From Saccharomycopsis fibuligera x Saccharomycopsis cf. fibuligera (Eukaryota; Ascomycota; Saccharomycetes; Ascoideales; Saccharomycopsidaceae): a stretch of DNA of 64,000 nucleotides. This document shows, in pieces, positions 43,899-54,197 of this stretch. The first letter of the stretch is position 1, and each line of letters starts with the position of its first letter. The notes beneath the pieces were generated by a model. It searched no databases. It was not told where the DNA came from and saw nothing but the letters and a program-made list of their open reading frames with translations. The DNA lies in NCBI GenBank assembly GCA_001936135.1, contig CP012816.1:310001-374000 (forward strand), in the 5' to 3' direction. The translations under genes and the position numbers were made by a program.

Positions 43899-45116
43899 TT
43901 GAAACGCCGCCTGCTGAACTTTCTCACTAAATTTTTGCCTCATCAACTCCCAGCTCCCAGCAGCATGAAGATTCACCCGCTAGTTTGGCTATCCATTGCT
44001 GACTATAAGCAGCGTCATGGGACACTGTCGGCAGTGCTTTTCCTCTATGGGACGTCTCATGCCATTCAGTTGGCCTTTGATGTGCCGCTACTCAGCCATA
44101 ACCAGAAAGTCACTGCTCAGCAGCAAAAACAGCAGCAGCAAAAACAGCAGCGGCGAAACGATGAAGATGATCATGGTGTCATAGATGCACAGTACTTGAT
44201 CACCAAGCTTAAACAGCTCAACGAAATTTTCAATAAGGACTCTAGTAGCGACCGTAGCCGATTGCTTGGCTTTGTGATCCTTGGAGATGTTTTCAATAGT
44301 GCCACTGGAAATGAGAGTATTAGCGCAGAGGGCAACTCGAACAGCAGCGCTGTTCACGCCCTTGCCACTGAGAAGATCCTCGCTCAACTAATGTCGCTTG
44401 AGCAAGAGATGCACGGTCAAGTTAACAAATTATTCAATATGCAAAGTGACAGTATTTATATCTTGGAGATCAAAGAGCAAGATTTTGCTGACCAGGTTAC
44501 TGAAAACTTTTTGTCAAAATTGTATCGTTTTACGAATAGAACTGATCATAATGGTAATAATAACAACAATAATAGTAATGGAACACACCTTCCACAAGAG
44601 CAGCAGCAGCTGCTGCTGCTTGTGTTAGAAAAACTCGTTATTGAATCTTCTGATTCCGAAAAGTCTGCAATAAATTCAATTGTCAACGATGCCGGAAGTG
44701 GCCCAATTTCCACTGGGCTGCATCAGCAGCAGCAGCAGCATCAGCAGCTCCAAACAGATAATTTAAGATTGCTAAATTCAGTCATAGTAGCAAAACAGCA
44801 GTCATTAGGCATTCTTGAACGAAAATTTGATGAAGTGATTGAATTTCTACAGCAAAAGACCAGCAGTAGAACCCAACAACTGCAACTGCAACTGCTACTG
44901 GATCAAGATTATGAGACAGTTGTAAAGATTGGGTCACTAGTGAGTATGCTTGATGCTGGTGACGAGCTTGAAAACAATGAAGACAGTGTAAAAAATTCAT
45001 TTGAGCAAAAGGACGTAAATTCACATTTGGTGGCTTTGCTTGCTTTGATGAATGAGTCACTACTGAAGGGGGCTAAATTAGTTAGTAAAAACGTTGATTA
45101 TGTTAATGAGTTGTGA
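43899..45116 (+). CDS. MPN-domain-like protein (eIF3f/CSN6 type), polyQ-containing
   Basis: 405 residues; an internal ATG at 43965 (MKIHPLVWLSIADYKQR) may be the true start, giving 383. That opening resembles the MPN (Mov34/JAB1) domain start of eIF3f, CSN6 and Rpn8 (HPLV.LSI.D...R). Next come LFLYGTSHAIQLAFDVPL, then a Gln-rich insert, YLITKLKQLNEIFN and LLGFVILGDVFN in the order expected of an MPN fold. No JAMM metal motif (ExnHxHx10D) is visible, so it would be a non-catalytic MPN- protein. The C-terminal helices (NLRLLNSVIVAKQQSLGILE; VNSHLVALLALMNESLLKGA) recall the C-terminal bundle of eIF3f. Two insertions of Asn/Gln interrupt it. S. cerevisiae has no eIF3f. The assignment is by pattern only and distant. 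Confidence 0.5.
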   Translation: MKRRLLNFLTKFLPHQLPAPSSMKIHPLVWLSIADYKQRHGTLSAVLFLYGTSHAIQLAFDVPLLSHNQKVTAQQQKQQQQKQQRRNDEDDHGVIDAQYLITKLKQLNEIFNKDSSSDRSRLLGFVILGDVFNSATGNESISAEGNSNSSAVHALATEKILAQLMSLEQEMHGQVNKLFNMQSDSIYILEIKEQDFADQVTENFLSKLYRFTNRTDHNGNNNNNNSNGTHLPQEQQQLLLLVLEKLVIESSDSEKSAINSIVNDAGSGPISTGLHQQQQQHQQLQTDNLRLLNSVIVAKQQSLGILERKFDEVIEFLQQKTSSRTQQLQLQLLLDQDYETVVKIGSLVSMLDAGDELENNEDSVKNSFEQKDVNSHLVALLALMNESLLKGAKLVSKNVDYVNEL

Positions 45117-46138
45117 ATTTTATTTCTACTTACAGGGCTAGTAGAAGAAAGTCTGTTTAATTGGCATGCTCTTTCTCTGACTTGCTGTTCTCGATTGCAT
45201 ATTTCGCCAGGCGCAGTTCATGCATACTCTGTTAGGTTCAATCGGGTAGAAAAGTTGGCAAAAGTTCTTTCTGCGATGTCTAGAGCCAGCATGCCAAAAA
45301 TTGCCTTATTTCGTTGATGATGTTCGAAAGAAGAAAGCCTGTGGGGATTCTAAATTTACATGGATACTGTTCCAGAAAGCTTGTCTTGAATTTTTTAAAA
45401 TAAACTTAATCAAGCACGAGTGTGACAGACAGCACACAGTAGTGAAGCCCGGGGCCTCATTTCGAATTTAGGGAAACGCGTCCATTTTCGACCTACTTTA
45501 TCGCATTGTCCGATGCTTCCAAGATTTATTTAGATAGGTTCGAATATAAAAATCGAAAACAAAATAATAGAAAATTGTCTGAAAACTAAACACTCGCGGT
45601 TGGCACTGACTTACGAACTGTAGACTAAAAGTACAGATGATGAGCTACTAGACCGTTTCGCTATGCGATGGCTTTAGTAGCTCATATTACATGTTGATTT
45701 CCGTATAACGAAAAAAATTGGCAGCGGCAGCAGCAAAGCCACCGCATGCATAGCTTGGGTTATACTATGGAGGTACAACAGCTAAAATAAAACATTAGCC
45801 ATGGTTAGCTGAACATGATATTTTGATAATCAAAACAGTATTTCTCTCAGAGTATTCGGCCATTGGCAATCGTAGGGGGACGGATTTCAGTGACGCCAGT
45901 GGCTATTTTCGCAGCAAAAAGCAGCCCAGATGTGAACTTCGAACGGGCATATGCTCGAATGGGTCAGAAAACAACGCTTCGCAGCAGTCGGATTAAAGCA
46001 GGTAAACAAGTAAAACAGGTAAAACGTAAGATAGCATGCTATCTCAGCGCGACTATTGCGGAAACATTTGTGATCCGTATTTTGTTTGAGAGACAATCCG
46101 GGAAGTGGCACGTATTATTGATGCCCTATTTTTTCGAC
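45117..46138. other. convergent intergenic region with inverted repeat
   Basis: Between the MPN-like gene (+) and DAD1 (-), both ending into it. It contains a perfect 11-bp inverted repeat at 45640-45685. ORFs over 45863-46189 are shadows of the region with no family. Nothing else seen. Confidence 0.55.
45640..45685. terminator. hairpin-forming inverted repeat
   Basis: ATGAGCTACTA (45640-45650) pairs perfectly with TAGTAGCTCAT (45675-45685). The 24-nt loop contains a second small inverted repeat, TCGCTATGCGA. It lies in a convergent intergenic region, so a 3'-end or structured-RNA role is possible. Function is unproven. Confidence 0.35.
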
Positions 46139-46660
46139 TTACTTTTGCTTGCCTTCATCACCCACCGAAGGCCCTTGCTTTTCAGTTGATTCCTGGCCGT
46201 TTTCCGCGGCTTCAATTTGATTCTGATTTTGGTCTTCATTTTCGTTTGTAGCACCGCCGCCATCATTGGCTGCTTTCATCTGCTTTGCTTCTTTGCCTAA
46301 TGCTGGTTTACCTTCTGCAAGCCCTGCCTGCTGAAGCTTTTGCACTTGCTCTTCAAAATTGTAAAAAGTGTTCCATAGCGAGGAGATGTTTTTGAACTGC
46401 TCACCAAGCGACACCGAGTCTTTCAAGTAAACATTCAAGTCGTCGAGGTTGTTGAGTAGCTTGCTCATTTCTGCAGAAATCTCCTGGAGGGTTGACTGTT
46501 TCTTCACTGCAAAGTAGGAGGACATGTCGAACTGCTTATGGACCGGGGTCTCAGTAAAGCTTTGGGCTGTTAGCTGTACGGCAATATCTTCCATTTGTGG
46601 TGTTTCTTCAGCTGTTGATTTGGATTTGTTTTTGTTTTCTGTTTTGTCTGAGATGAGCAT
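46139..46660 (-). CDS. DAD1: DASH/Dam1 complex subunit Dad1
   Basis: Outer-kinetochore protein of the DASH complex, which couples kinetochores to spindle microtubules. The Dad1 core lies at about residues 50-102: a helix with LQEISAEMSKLLNNLDDLN followed by the family hallmark LKDSVSLGEQFKNISSLWNTFY, equivalent to the Dad1 pattern of [IV].xGxxFxx[VI]xxLWxxF. Yeast Dad1 is 94 residues; here 173 residues include an N-terminal extension (about 45) and a Gly/Asn/Gln/Glu-rich C-terminal tail (about 70) ending EGKQK. A later ATG (residue 23) could be the start. Tail composition suggests disorder. Confidence 0.82.
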   Translation of the reverse strand: MLISDKTENKNKSKSTAEETPQMEDIAVQLTAQSFTETPVHKQFDMSSYFAVKKQSTLQEISAEMSKLLNNLDDLNVYLKDSVSLGEQFKNISSLWNTFYNFEEQVQKLQQAGLAEGKPALGKEAKQMKAANDGGGATNENEDQNQNQIEAAENGQESTEKQGPSVGDEGKQK

Positions 46661-48344
46661 ATGCGGTGTGTGGGTGTACGATGATTGGCGGTGTTGCTGC
46701 TATTATTAGTATTAGCCACAGCCGTTACGCTACAACCACAACGAGTATATGCTCATTACCATCCAGAGTATAGGGCTTCAGAGGGTTTATATCTTGATAA
46801 TTACGATGTAGGCACACACAGAGAAGGCAGCACCACGACTCCGTAGCCAGTGGCTTACAGCCACCAATATACTACTGTGTTGTGCGCCGACGCTGGACAA
46901 TGACAGCCACACAATAGGCAGCCGCAATCTGGCACCGCGGCACCAATGACCTCAGAATCTTCTTCCCATGTATTTGTACAAGCCAATTGTAGAGATATCA
47001 AGCGGCAGCCGCGAAGCAGTAGTATCTACAGTGTATTCTGCAGTGTATTCTACAGTGTTTTGTCACCTTTAGTAGCGGTTTGTGTTTGGCTCAACGTCGA
47101 GCAGGGCTTTTCTCTGTCGCCGAATTTAGCCGCTGATGCAGTCTCTGGTTTTGGTTTCATTTGGTTTCATCTGGTTTCATTTTATTGTCAAATTTTAACT
47201 CAATCCAATTCGATTTGATTCATTTCAACTCGCAACTTCTGGCCAGATTATTCCGCCGGCTGATTGACTGATCTGCTGTCCTCTGCGTTGCAAACTCTAT
47301 ATCTTCTACCTCCAGCTATATACTATACTAGCCAGCCGGTATAGACTGCCGCGTGTCTCTAACTCGCACTCTGCCATTCCTTCTCCTTCTGCTTCTCCTG
47401 CTTTACCTGCTTCTCCTGCTTTATCGCTTCTCTTGCTTTATCGCTTCTCCTTCTGCTTGTGATTAAAGCGCGGCTTCATTTTCTGTTTTCTGTTTTCTGC
47501 TCTCTATTTTCTGTTTTGCGTTTCGTTTCCGCTTTCGTTTCAGTTTTCCACTTTTTTGCTTTTTTTTTTTTTTTTTTTTTTTTTTCTTCGCTCGTTCGTT
47601 CTTCCTTTCTGCCCTGCGGATTGATCCCGTTCTCCTTTTCCAGGTATTCTCTTCCTTCTCTACACAACTAAAACTAACTCTACAGTTATTGCTGTCCTGA
47701 TCCCGAAGTCAATCACATACCCACCATCTAGTTGTCATTGCCACTCCTCGTCCGCACCTTTTTGCTTCCTTCAGGCTACAATTTTTCCCTCTCCTCGTTC
47801 AATTCATACGACTCTTACTGCATTCTCTCGTCGTCAGTATTGCCGCCCTGGCCTTTTCTTTTCGTTTTCCCCTTCTGCGTTGGCGTTTACTCGAGCCTTC
47901 CACTCTCAGCCACAAACACATCTCTCAGCTCTCCTCTCTTGCAACTGTCAGGATCCTGGCATCGCGGCAGCTAGTCATCAACTGTTTGTCGCGGATCATC
48001 CGTCAATTAACCATTCGATAAATCAAGTGCTTAATTAGCGCCGGCCCAATTTTCTTTAAGTCCTGGAAAGATCCTGCCACATATTCATATCTCAACCGCT
48101 GAAAAACTAAAAACTAAAAATACAAAGCAGAAAAGCCGATCATCGCTTTCTCAAAAGCAACAGCAAATCAACTTCAACTTACATCCTGCCTGTTTGATTC
48201 AACATCCTTTCGCTTCTCTTTGTTTTTTTGTTTTTTTTTTTTGTTTTTTGTTTTTTTTTTCTGCTTGTCTTTCAGCCTCCTTTCGCAATCATTTATTTTT
48301 TTGTCCTTCTTTCAGTTCTTTGTTGATTTGCCAGTTTTTGCATC
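46661..48344. other. long BNI4 upstream region with polypyrimidine tracts
   Basis: Divergent region between DAD1 (-) and BNI4 (+). From about 47340 it is strongly C/T-rich on the plus strand, with tandem words such as CTGCTTTATCGCTTCTC (47395-47455) and a T-run at 47563-47586. Direct duplications GTGTATTCTGCA/GTGTATTCTACA (near 47030) and GGTTTCAT (three copies near 47155) also occur. This could be a long 5' leader. ORFs in it are Phe/Ser-rich by-products. Confidence 0.5.
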
Positions 48345-51300
48345 ATGACCTCCTTAACTCATTCACAGTCTCCTTCCGCATTACAATCTGCAACTACCGC
48401 CCAAACCAACAACTCTTCCTCTTTCGTGGACACCAATAACGCCAGCGATCAGCTATTTGATAGCTCTGAGTCTTTTGCCAAAGGCATTAAGAGTAAACTC
48501 AAGCAGCAAAACGGATCCGCTCTTGGTACCAGCAGCGGAATTGAAAATTTCGGTCTTCCTTCCGAAGATGTGCCTTCAGCAAATAATGATCAAACGTTGA
48601 CCAATGACACCAAGGATGCCGACAATAATACCGCTGCTGGTGCCAGCATATCGAACGATGATAATACAGTCACAAACGAAGATCCCCTTGATGCCCTTTT
48701 GAATGAGCCAACAATACCGCCGCATGCTTCTTCCATTAATGGGCAATCATCATCATCATATTATAACGCTATCGCACAAAGAAATAGTTTGCATTCTAGA
48801 GTTGATTCTCAGTCTTCCTTTAAAACTGCCACTGATGACTCTAGTCAGCATTCAAGTGTGGGCCAGCACGCAGAAATCAACGAGAAGCAAACGCCTAGTA
48901 TTGGAAATCCGGCAGTTTTACCGGATGACAAACCTCACACCGTAGCAAACCCTTCTGATCCGGCCGAAAATCAAGATACACAAAAAATTAATCACACACC
49001 ATTTGAAAACCCAGCAGATAATACACATTCAAACGATGAAGAAGCCACCAACACTACCCCAACTAGAATGGGAAATTCGGCCGCACTGAAAAGACCTATG
49101 CTTGGGTCGCCTCCAGCAATTGTTTCTACCGCAGCAACTACTGTAACGACAACCGCCACATATGCTACAGGGACTTTGAGTCATAGCGAAAACAAGATAA
49201 AGGATAAAGTGGCCGATATTGTTGATAGCAATAATACCAATCAGCCTTCTAACTCCTCCCCTACTAAAGCCGCTTCCTCCAACGCTGAGTTCAATGAAGA
49301 TTTCAACGAATCAGCTCCTCCAACCCAACCCAAAGTTCAAAGTACTAGCGATAATAGTCAAACTGCTAATGAGCCAAAACCAAAAATTCAACAACAAACA
49401 GAGCAGAAACCAGTGGCATCGAAAACTAGCAACGTAAACTTACAACCTGTTGCAAAATCTACTGATGCTCCTCTCAAGAGATCTAACACTAAGAGAAGAT
49501 CCATCTTTGGTTTTGCTTCAAAAACTAACAACAGCAGTAATAGTAATTCTGTTGGTTTGGGTTCAGACTATGCCAGAAATAACCATTCTTCAAGATCCAT
49601 TGGCGCGATTTCTGGTCCAGTGCCTATCAGTGAAGCAGATTCATCCTCAGTAAACGCGGAAGACTCAAAGTTAAAAATTCCCAAAGCATTACAACAAGTT
49701 CAACAGCAACAAAAAGAGCTTTACGGAAATATACCGAAAAACTATATTCCTACCCAAAACCAGCAGAATATAGCTAAAGTAGCAAACAACAACAAACCCT
49801 TACAACAACAACAACAACAGCTGCAACAGAATCAAAATGTACCAAAATACAGCACTTTTCCCACAAGAAAGTCCTCGCGTGGTTCTTTGTTTGAACAAGC
49901 TAGCTTCTCTAGTAATCAGTCATCGCCTGACTCCAAGCTAAAAAAGTCTAAAAGTTCATTGAAGTCGTTCTTCAAGTACAGAAAATCGGTCTCTTCTAAT
50001 AATTTGAATCAATATGTTGATGGCAGAGCACCAACTCAAAACAAGACTACGTCCAATTTGGACTTGCATTCCGCTTACAGGAATGATTCCTTTTCCATAT
50101 CTTCTGTGGATAACCGTTCTCTTTCCTCTAATGCTACAACCAAAACCTCCATATCTACATTCAAAAAAAACGTTTTCAACAAGTTGAAGTCTAAAGGTTC
50201 TGGAGGGAGTGGAGGCAGTTTATTTCGATTCAGAAAATCTTCTAACAGTAGTAGAACTCCGGTTGATAATAGTGATCAAGTTTCTGTGAGAACTTCAAAT
50301 ACTATCAATTTTCAATATGCTATAAGCAATATGGTGATCAAGGAAGAGGCAGAAAATATTAACCAAACTCATGGCTCTCCAAGATCTGTTTCCAAATCAT
50401 CATCAATCCAGGGTAGAGATAACAGCCATGATGCAGCATCTCCTGTTAAAACCCCAAACAGATCTAATCTTACCACTCCAAAGAGACCAACTAACAGCAG
50501 TTTGTATTCTCCTAACACTATCGGTGATTCTACTATTAAAAGAAATACCAACAACAATACCCCACTGTCACACTCAAAGAAGTCGTCGTTATCCAACACA
50601 AATACTAACAATGCTGTCAGTAGTGATAGTAAGACCACACAGTCACATAAAAGCAGTCTTAGTGAGAGCAGCGGTAATATCCAAAATACAACAACTAGTG
50701 TTGCTACTCCATCTGCTAACGCTGCCTCTGCTACAACGGCAAATACTGCTTCCTCATCTGCATGTGAACCTGAAACTCCAGCTGCTCCGGAAATATCTAT
50801 TTTGCAACCAAATGAAAGTGTTGAACAAGATGTTTCTGACAATTTTGACGAAGGTGATGTTTTGTTTCCTAAATCTTTGGACATTAAAGAAGTTAAGTCG
50901 ATTGTTTCAATTGAGAGAAAACTTAGTACCAGATCAGTTAACAAACGTGGTGATTCTGTGAGACGTCAAAACCGTGCAAGTCTTGAGGTAAAAGCTAAAG
51001 AAGATGGTATGACGGTTGAGTTTGGCAAAGATGTGAATGAGCCGCCTATAGGGTTAAAAAAAACTAACTCTATTTTGAAGAAAAAGCAATCTGTTGATGG
51101 CCCTATACATGAAGGGGAAGAATTGAATTCTAATAAGGCTCAACAACAAAACCAACAATTCAGTATCAATCGTCAATCAGTTGGGTCTGGAATATCTAGC
51201 AATAACAAACTTTCTCCGACTAAGAAAAGCCATACATCTCCATCAAAGAAATCTCATCGTTCTTCCGTTGCTTCCTCAATTACAGATTTCGGTATAAGCT

Positions 51301-52265
51301 TTAGCGACACAAACCTTGATTTGGATTTTCCGGAATTTCACAATGATTCCGCATTTTTAAACGATGACGTATCATCAAGAAGCTTTGAATCTAACGATGA
51401 TACTCAAGGCATCAACGCTGTTTCAAAGCTGCAAAATAGATTGATAAATACAGGTGAAAAATCTCAAAATGCTGTTTCAGCCACAGCTAATGGTATACAT
51501 GGCATTGGCGCTAATGCTAGTGTTTCTTACAATCAATCAAATGCTACTACTGATATCAACAACGGCCATGATAACAAGATTAATGATAAGCCAACTGGGA
51601 AATTTAACACTGGGAAAGGTTTTATTAATAGTCTTGTCAAGGGAAGATATAACAAAGGCAATAATAACAGCATCACCGAAAAACAAGACAATGAGCCGCT
51701 GACTAATGCCAATACCAGTATGGATGATCACACTACCGAACACGAAAACACCTACGTTGAAGATAATGAGCCAGCACTTGAACCACCAATTATTGAAATC
51801 ACTTCTTCCAAAAATATCAACTATCGTAAATATGGTCACTCTCAAAAACCAAGCACGTCAAGCACTTTTAGCAATAATTCAGTCCATTCCAATCAATATC
51901 AAGGAACACAGCCACAGCATCAACATACTCATAAAAGAAATAATTTATCAAGTAGTTCTTTCCTTCCAGTGTCTACGTCATTGAACTCTCTTAACAACAG
52001 TAATGATAATGGCTCAATGGCTAACAGGAGGGCCAAAAATGCTAGTTTTAGCAGTTTTAATGGTGGCCATACTGGTGTAAAATTTTCATCAAGAATTATC
52101 TTGTATGAAACTTACAACGCAGAGGATTACGACAGACATCCAGAAATTGCCACTTGTAACCAATTAACGCCAATGTTGGCTCAGCAAATAAAAGAAGAGT
52201 TGAATACTTTCAAAGCTGAAATGCCAATTCACGAAGAAAGCAAATCTAATACTCATTTCTTTTAA
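48345..52265 (+). CDS. BNI4: Bni4-like bud-neck scaffold for PP1/chitin synthase
   Basis: 1306 residues, almost all low-complexity (Ser, Asn, Thr, Gln), with scattered basic patches such as KRSNTKRRSIFGFASK and KLKKSKSSLKSFFKYRK. Only the last 62 residues are strongly patterned: VKFSSRIILYETYNAEDYDR, HPEIATCNQLTPMLAQQIKE, and the terminal THFF. This is the conserved tail of yeast Bni4 (also seen in Afr1). It holds the [RKV]VxF-type docking motif for protein phosphatase 1 (Glc7), here VKF at about residues 1245-1247. In Bni4 (892 residues) that motif lies at a similar distance from the end. Bni4 tethers chitin synthase III machinery to septins at the bud neck. Bni4 is preferred to Afr1 by size and generality. 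Confidence 0.8.
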   Translation: MTSLTHSQSPSALQSATTAQTNNSSSFVDTNNASDQLFDSSESFAKGIKSKLKQQNGSALGTSSGIENFGLPSEDVPSANNDQTLTNDTKDADNNTAAGASISNDDNTVTNEDPLDALLNEPTIPPHASSINGQSSSSYYNAIAQRNSLHSRVDSQSSFKTATDDSSQHSSVGQHAEINEKQTPSIGNPAVLPDDKPHTVANPSDPAENQDTQKINHTPFENPADNTHSNDEEATNTTPTRMGNSAALKRPMLGSPPAIVSTAATTVTTTATYATGTLSHSENKIKDKVADIVDSNNTNQPSNSSPTKAASSNAEFNEDFNESAPPTQPKVQSTSDNSQTANEPKPKIQQQTEQKPVASKTSNVNLQPVAKSTDAPLKRSNTKRRSIFGFASKTNNSSNSNSVGLGSDYARNNHSSRSIGAISGPVPISEADSSSVNAEDSKLKIPKALQQVQQQQKELYGNIPKNYIPTQNQQNIAKVANNNKPLQQQQQQLQQNQNVPKYSTFPTRKSSRGSLFEQASFSSNQSSPDSKLKKSKSSLKSFFKYRKSVSSNNLNQYVDGRAPTQNKTTSNLDLHSAYRNDSFSISSVDNRSLSSNATTKTSISTFKKNVFNKLKSKGSGGSGGSLFRFRKSSNSSRTPVDNSDQVSVRTSNTINFQYAISNMVIKEEAENINQTHGSPRSVSKSSSIQGRDNSHDAASPVKTPNRSNLTTPKRPTNSSLYSPNTIGDSTIKRNTNNNTPLSHSKKSSLSNTNTNNAVSSDSKTTQSHKSSLSESSGNIQNTTTSVATPSANAASATTANTASSSACEPETPAAPEISILQPNESVEQDVSDNFDEGDVLFPKSLDIKEVKSIVSIERKLSTRSVNKRGDSVRRQNRASLEVKAKEDGMTVEFGKDVNEPPIGLKKTNSILKKKQSVDGPIHEGEELNSNKAQQQNQQFSINRQSVGSGISSNNKLSPTKKSHTSPSKKSHRSSVASSITDFGISFSDTNLDLDFPEFHNDSAFLNDDVSSRSFESNDDTQGINAVSKLQNRLINTGEKSQNAVSATANGIHGIGANASVSYNQSNATTDINNGHDNKINDKPTGKFNTGKGFINSLVKGRYNKGNNNSITEKQDNEPLTNANTSMDDHTTEHENTYVEDNEPALEPPIIEITSSKNINYRKYGHSQKPSTSSTFSNNSVHSNQYQGTQPQHQHTHKRNNLSSSSFLPVSTSLNSLNNSNDNGSMANRRAKNASFSSFNGGHTGVKFSSRIILYETYNAEDYDRHPEIATCNQLTPMLAQQIKEELNTFKAEMPIHEESKSNTHFF

Positions 52266-53574
52266 GTAATTATGGCAGGTTTCGATGTCTTCTATTTTTT
52301 TTCAACAAAGTTGACGTTTGTGTTTTTTTTTTCTACTTCTTGATTGTTGTACTGAATAAATTCACTTCATTATGGTCTCTGTTTTCCTAATATTTATAAT
52401 CTTTACTTTTTCAGATTTTTCTATGTTTGCACTTCTCGCTTTTTTACTTAATTAGCACCTACTCCTATCACAATAAGTATCATTATTCCAAATTTCGACT
52501 GTTCAATTATTTCGTATCTTTTTATACTTTTTTTCTTTTTTTCTTCTTTTGTCACTGCTCTCTTTTTTTTTTATTTTTCTTTTCGTCTTTGATGTTCCTT
52601 AATCGTTTCCATCATCATTCATTAATTTGCAGTTGCATTGCAATACTCATTTTTGTTGTTTTCTTTTGTTTTTTATTTTTTCTATTTTTGTGGTTTTATT
52701 TATTTATAGTTATTCATTAAAACGTTATTTTCCAATTCATCATTGAAACTGAACCAGTTCTGAAGCAGCTAGTGGATAAAAGTGTGAAGTTGCTCCCAAC
52801 TGTTCAAAGCTGATGTACTGCAAGTCAAACTCATTTTTCATTTGTTTCTTATTAACTTTTTTCTTCTTCATGGCCGCTTGCATGAATATTATATGCGTAC
52901 ACCGTTTTATTTTTTACTCAATCTCCGGAGGATGTGGATGGTGATTGATATTCTGACAATTGCATACGCTACCCACAATAGCGTTCATAACCGACATAAG
53001 ACCAGTCAGTATATAGAGCGATGGTAGCCAGTCAACTTATTTCAGAACAAAATAACGTATCAAATTAATAAATAAAATAAATTAAAGTCTAAGTGGAAGG
53101 AAATAAAAGGATCGGAAAACATTAGAATATCCTAATTATGTTTTGGCCGTTCTAACTGATATTCTGTGACGTTGCGATGGATTGGTATGTGTGTGATGCA
53201 TAGGACCGCAGAAAAATCCTGGTTCACTTAAAACATTATTTAAGAGATATTCAAAACTTATATAAAACTGAAAAACACAAGTTCACCATGTATAACTCTA
53301 TATGATAAAATAGCTGTTGCTAAATTTATTTTTGATATCAAGCTCTGCTGTCGATGTTGTGTGAAAAGTATGTTATAGTCAGCTAGACCTGATCTATGTT
53401 ACGTGCCCTGCGGCATGAGCATTATTCGGGTTTATTTACTTTTTCGGGGTTGCTGCAGAAAAGCATAACTACGTAAAAATTGATGCGTTGAAATTCTTAG
53501 TTCCTATAAAACTGGCTGTCAAACTTCCAGGGCCCTTTTTTTTTTTTTACAAAAGTAACGCGAAATAGAAGGCC
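52266..53574. other. intergenic region downstream of BNI4
   Basis: T-rich 3' flank to about 52720, then AT-rich spacer. No gene recognised before the dispersed repeat. Confidence 0.55.
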
Positions 53575-53952
53575 GCTATGGTTGCTGACTACCCTTATAA
53601 TTACTGCTGGTGAAAAGAACTGTTTTGCCAAAAAGAGAAAAAAAAAACTGGGTTATTGGACTATTGTTTCTCCATATTTGTATTCATATTGGCTGTTCAT
53701 GGTTGTTGCTTCTACCCAGCACACTAATTCTCTGGCCTTTAGTCCATTGATCCGCCTCACTTCTAGCGCCCTCAAATCTTCTTCAGCTCTTTTCTAGACG
53801 TCAGCTTTTCCTGCCCTTTTAAAAAATCCTTGTTTTAGTTGTCGTTTGTAAGAAAATATTCTAAGTACATTAAAAGAAGATGAAATGTAGCATTTATCAT
53901 ATTCTGTTATATTTTTTAAATAAAACTCAATTTGTAGCTATATTTGGGGCTA
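53575..53952. repeat. dispersed repeat, copy 2
   Basis: Second copy of the element at 31019-31380, same orientation. It lies between the 3' ends of BNI4 (+) and the PMT gene (-). Relative to copy 1 it carries AAAA inserted near 53822 and about 11 nt inserted near 53887. Confidence 0.85.
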
Positions 53953-54197
53953 AAAATTTTTACAATGTTCAAATTTTGTCGTAGTAACACAAACGACGCC
54001 TATTATTGGCGACAAGAAAACGGTAAAATGGCAATGTTTTGTTTCTTATTTTTATGGTAATCGAATTGTCGCCAGTGTTTTCTCCTACAGTATCGCTTCT
54101 TGAAACTGGAAAGTAAATTCAGGTATATAAGAAAACAACAAGTACCAATCGGTATCACCGACACTATGAACAAAACAATCAAATATTTGGATATAAA

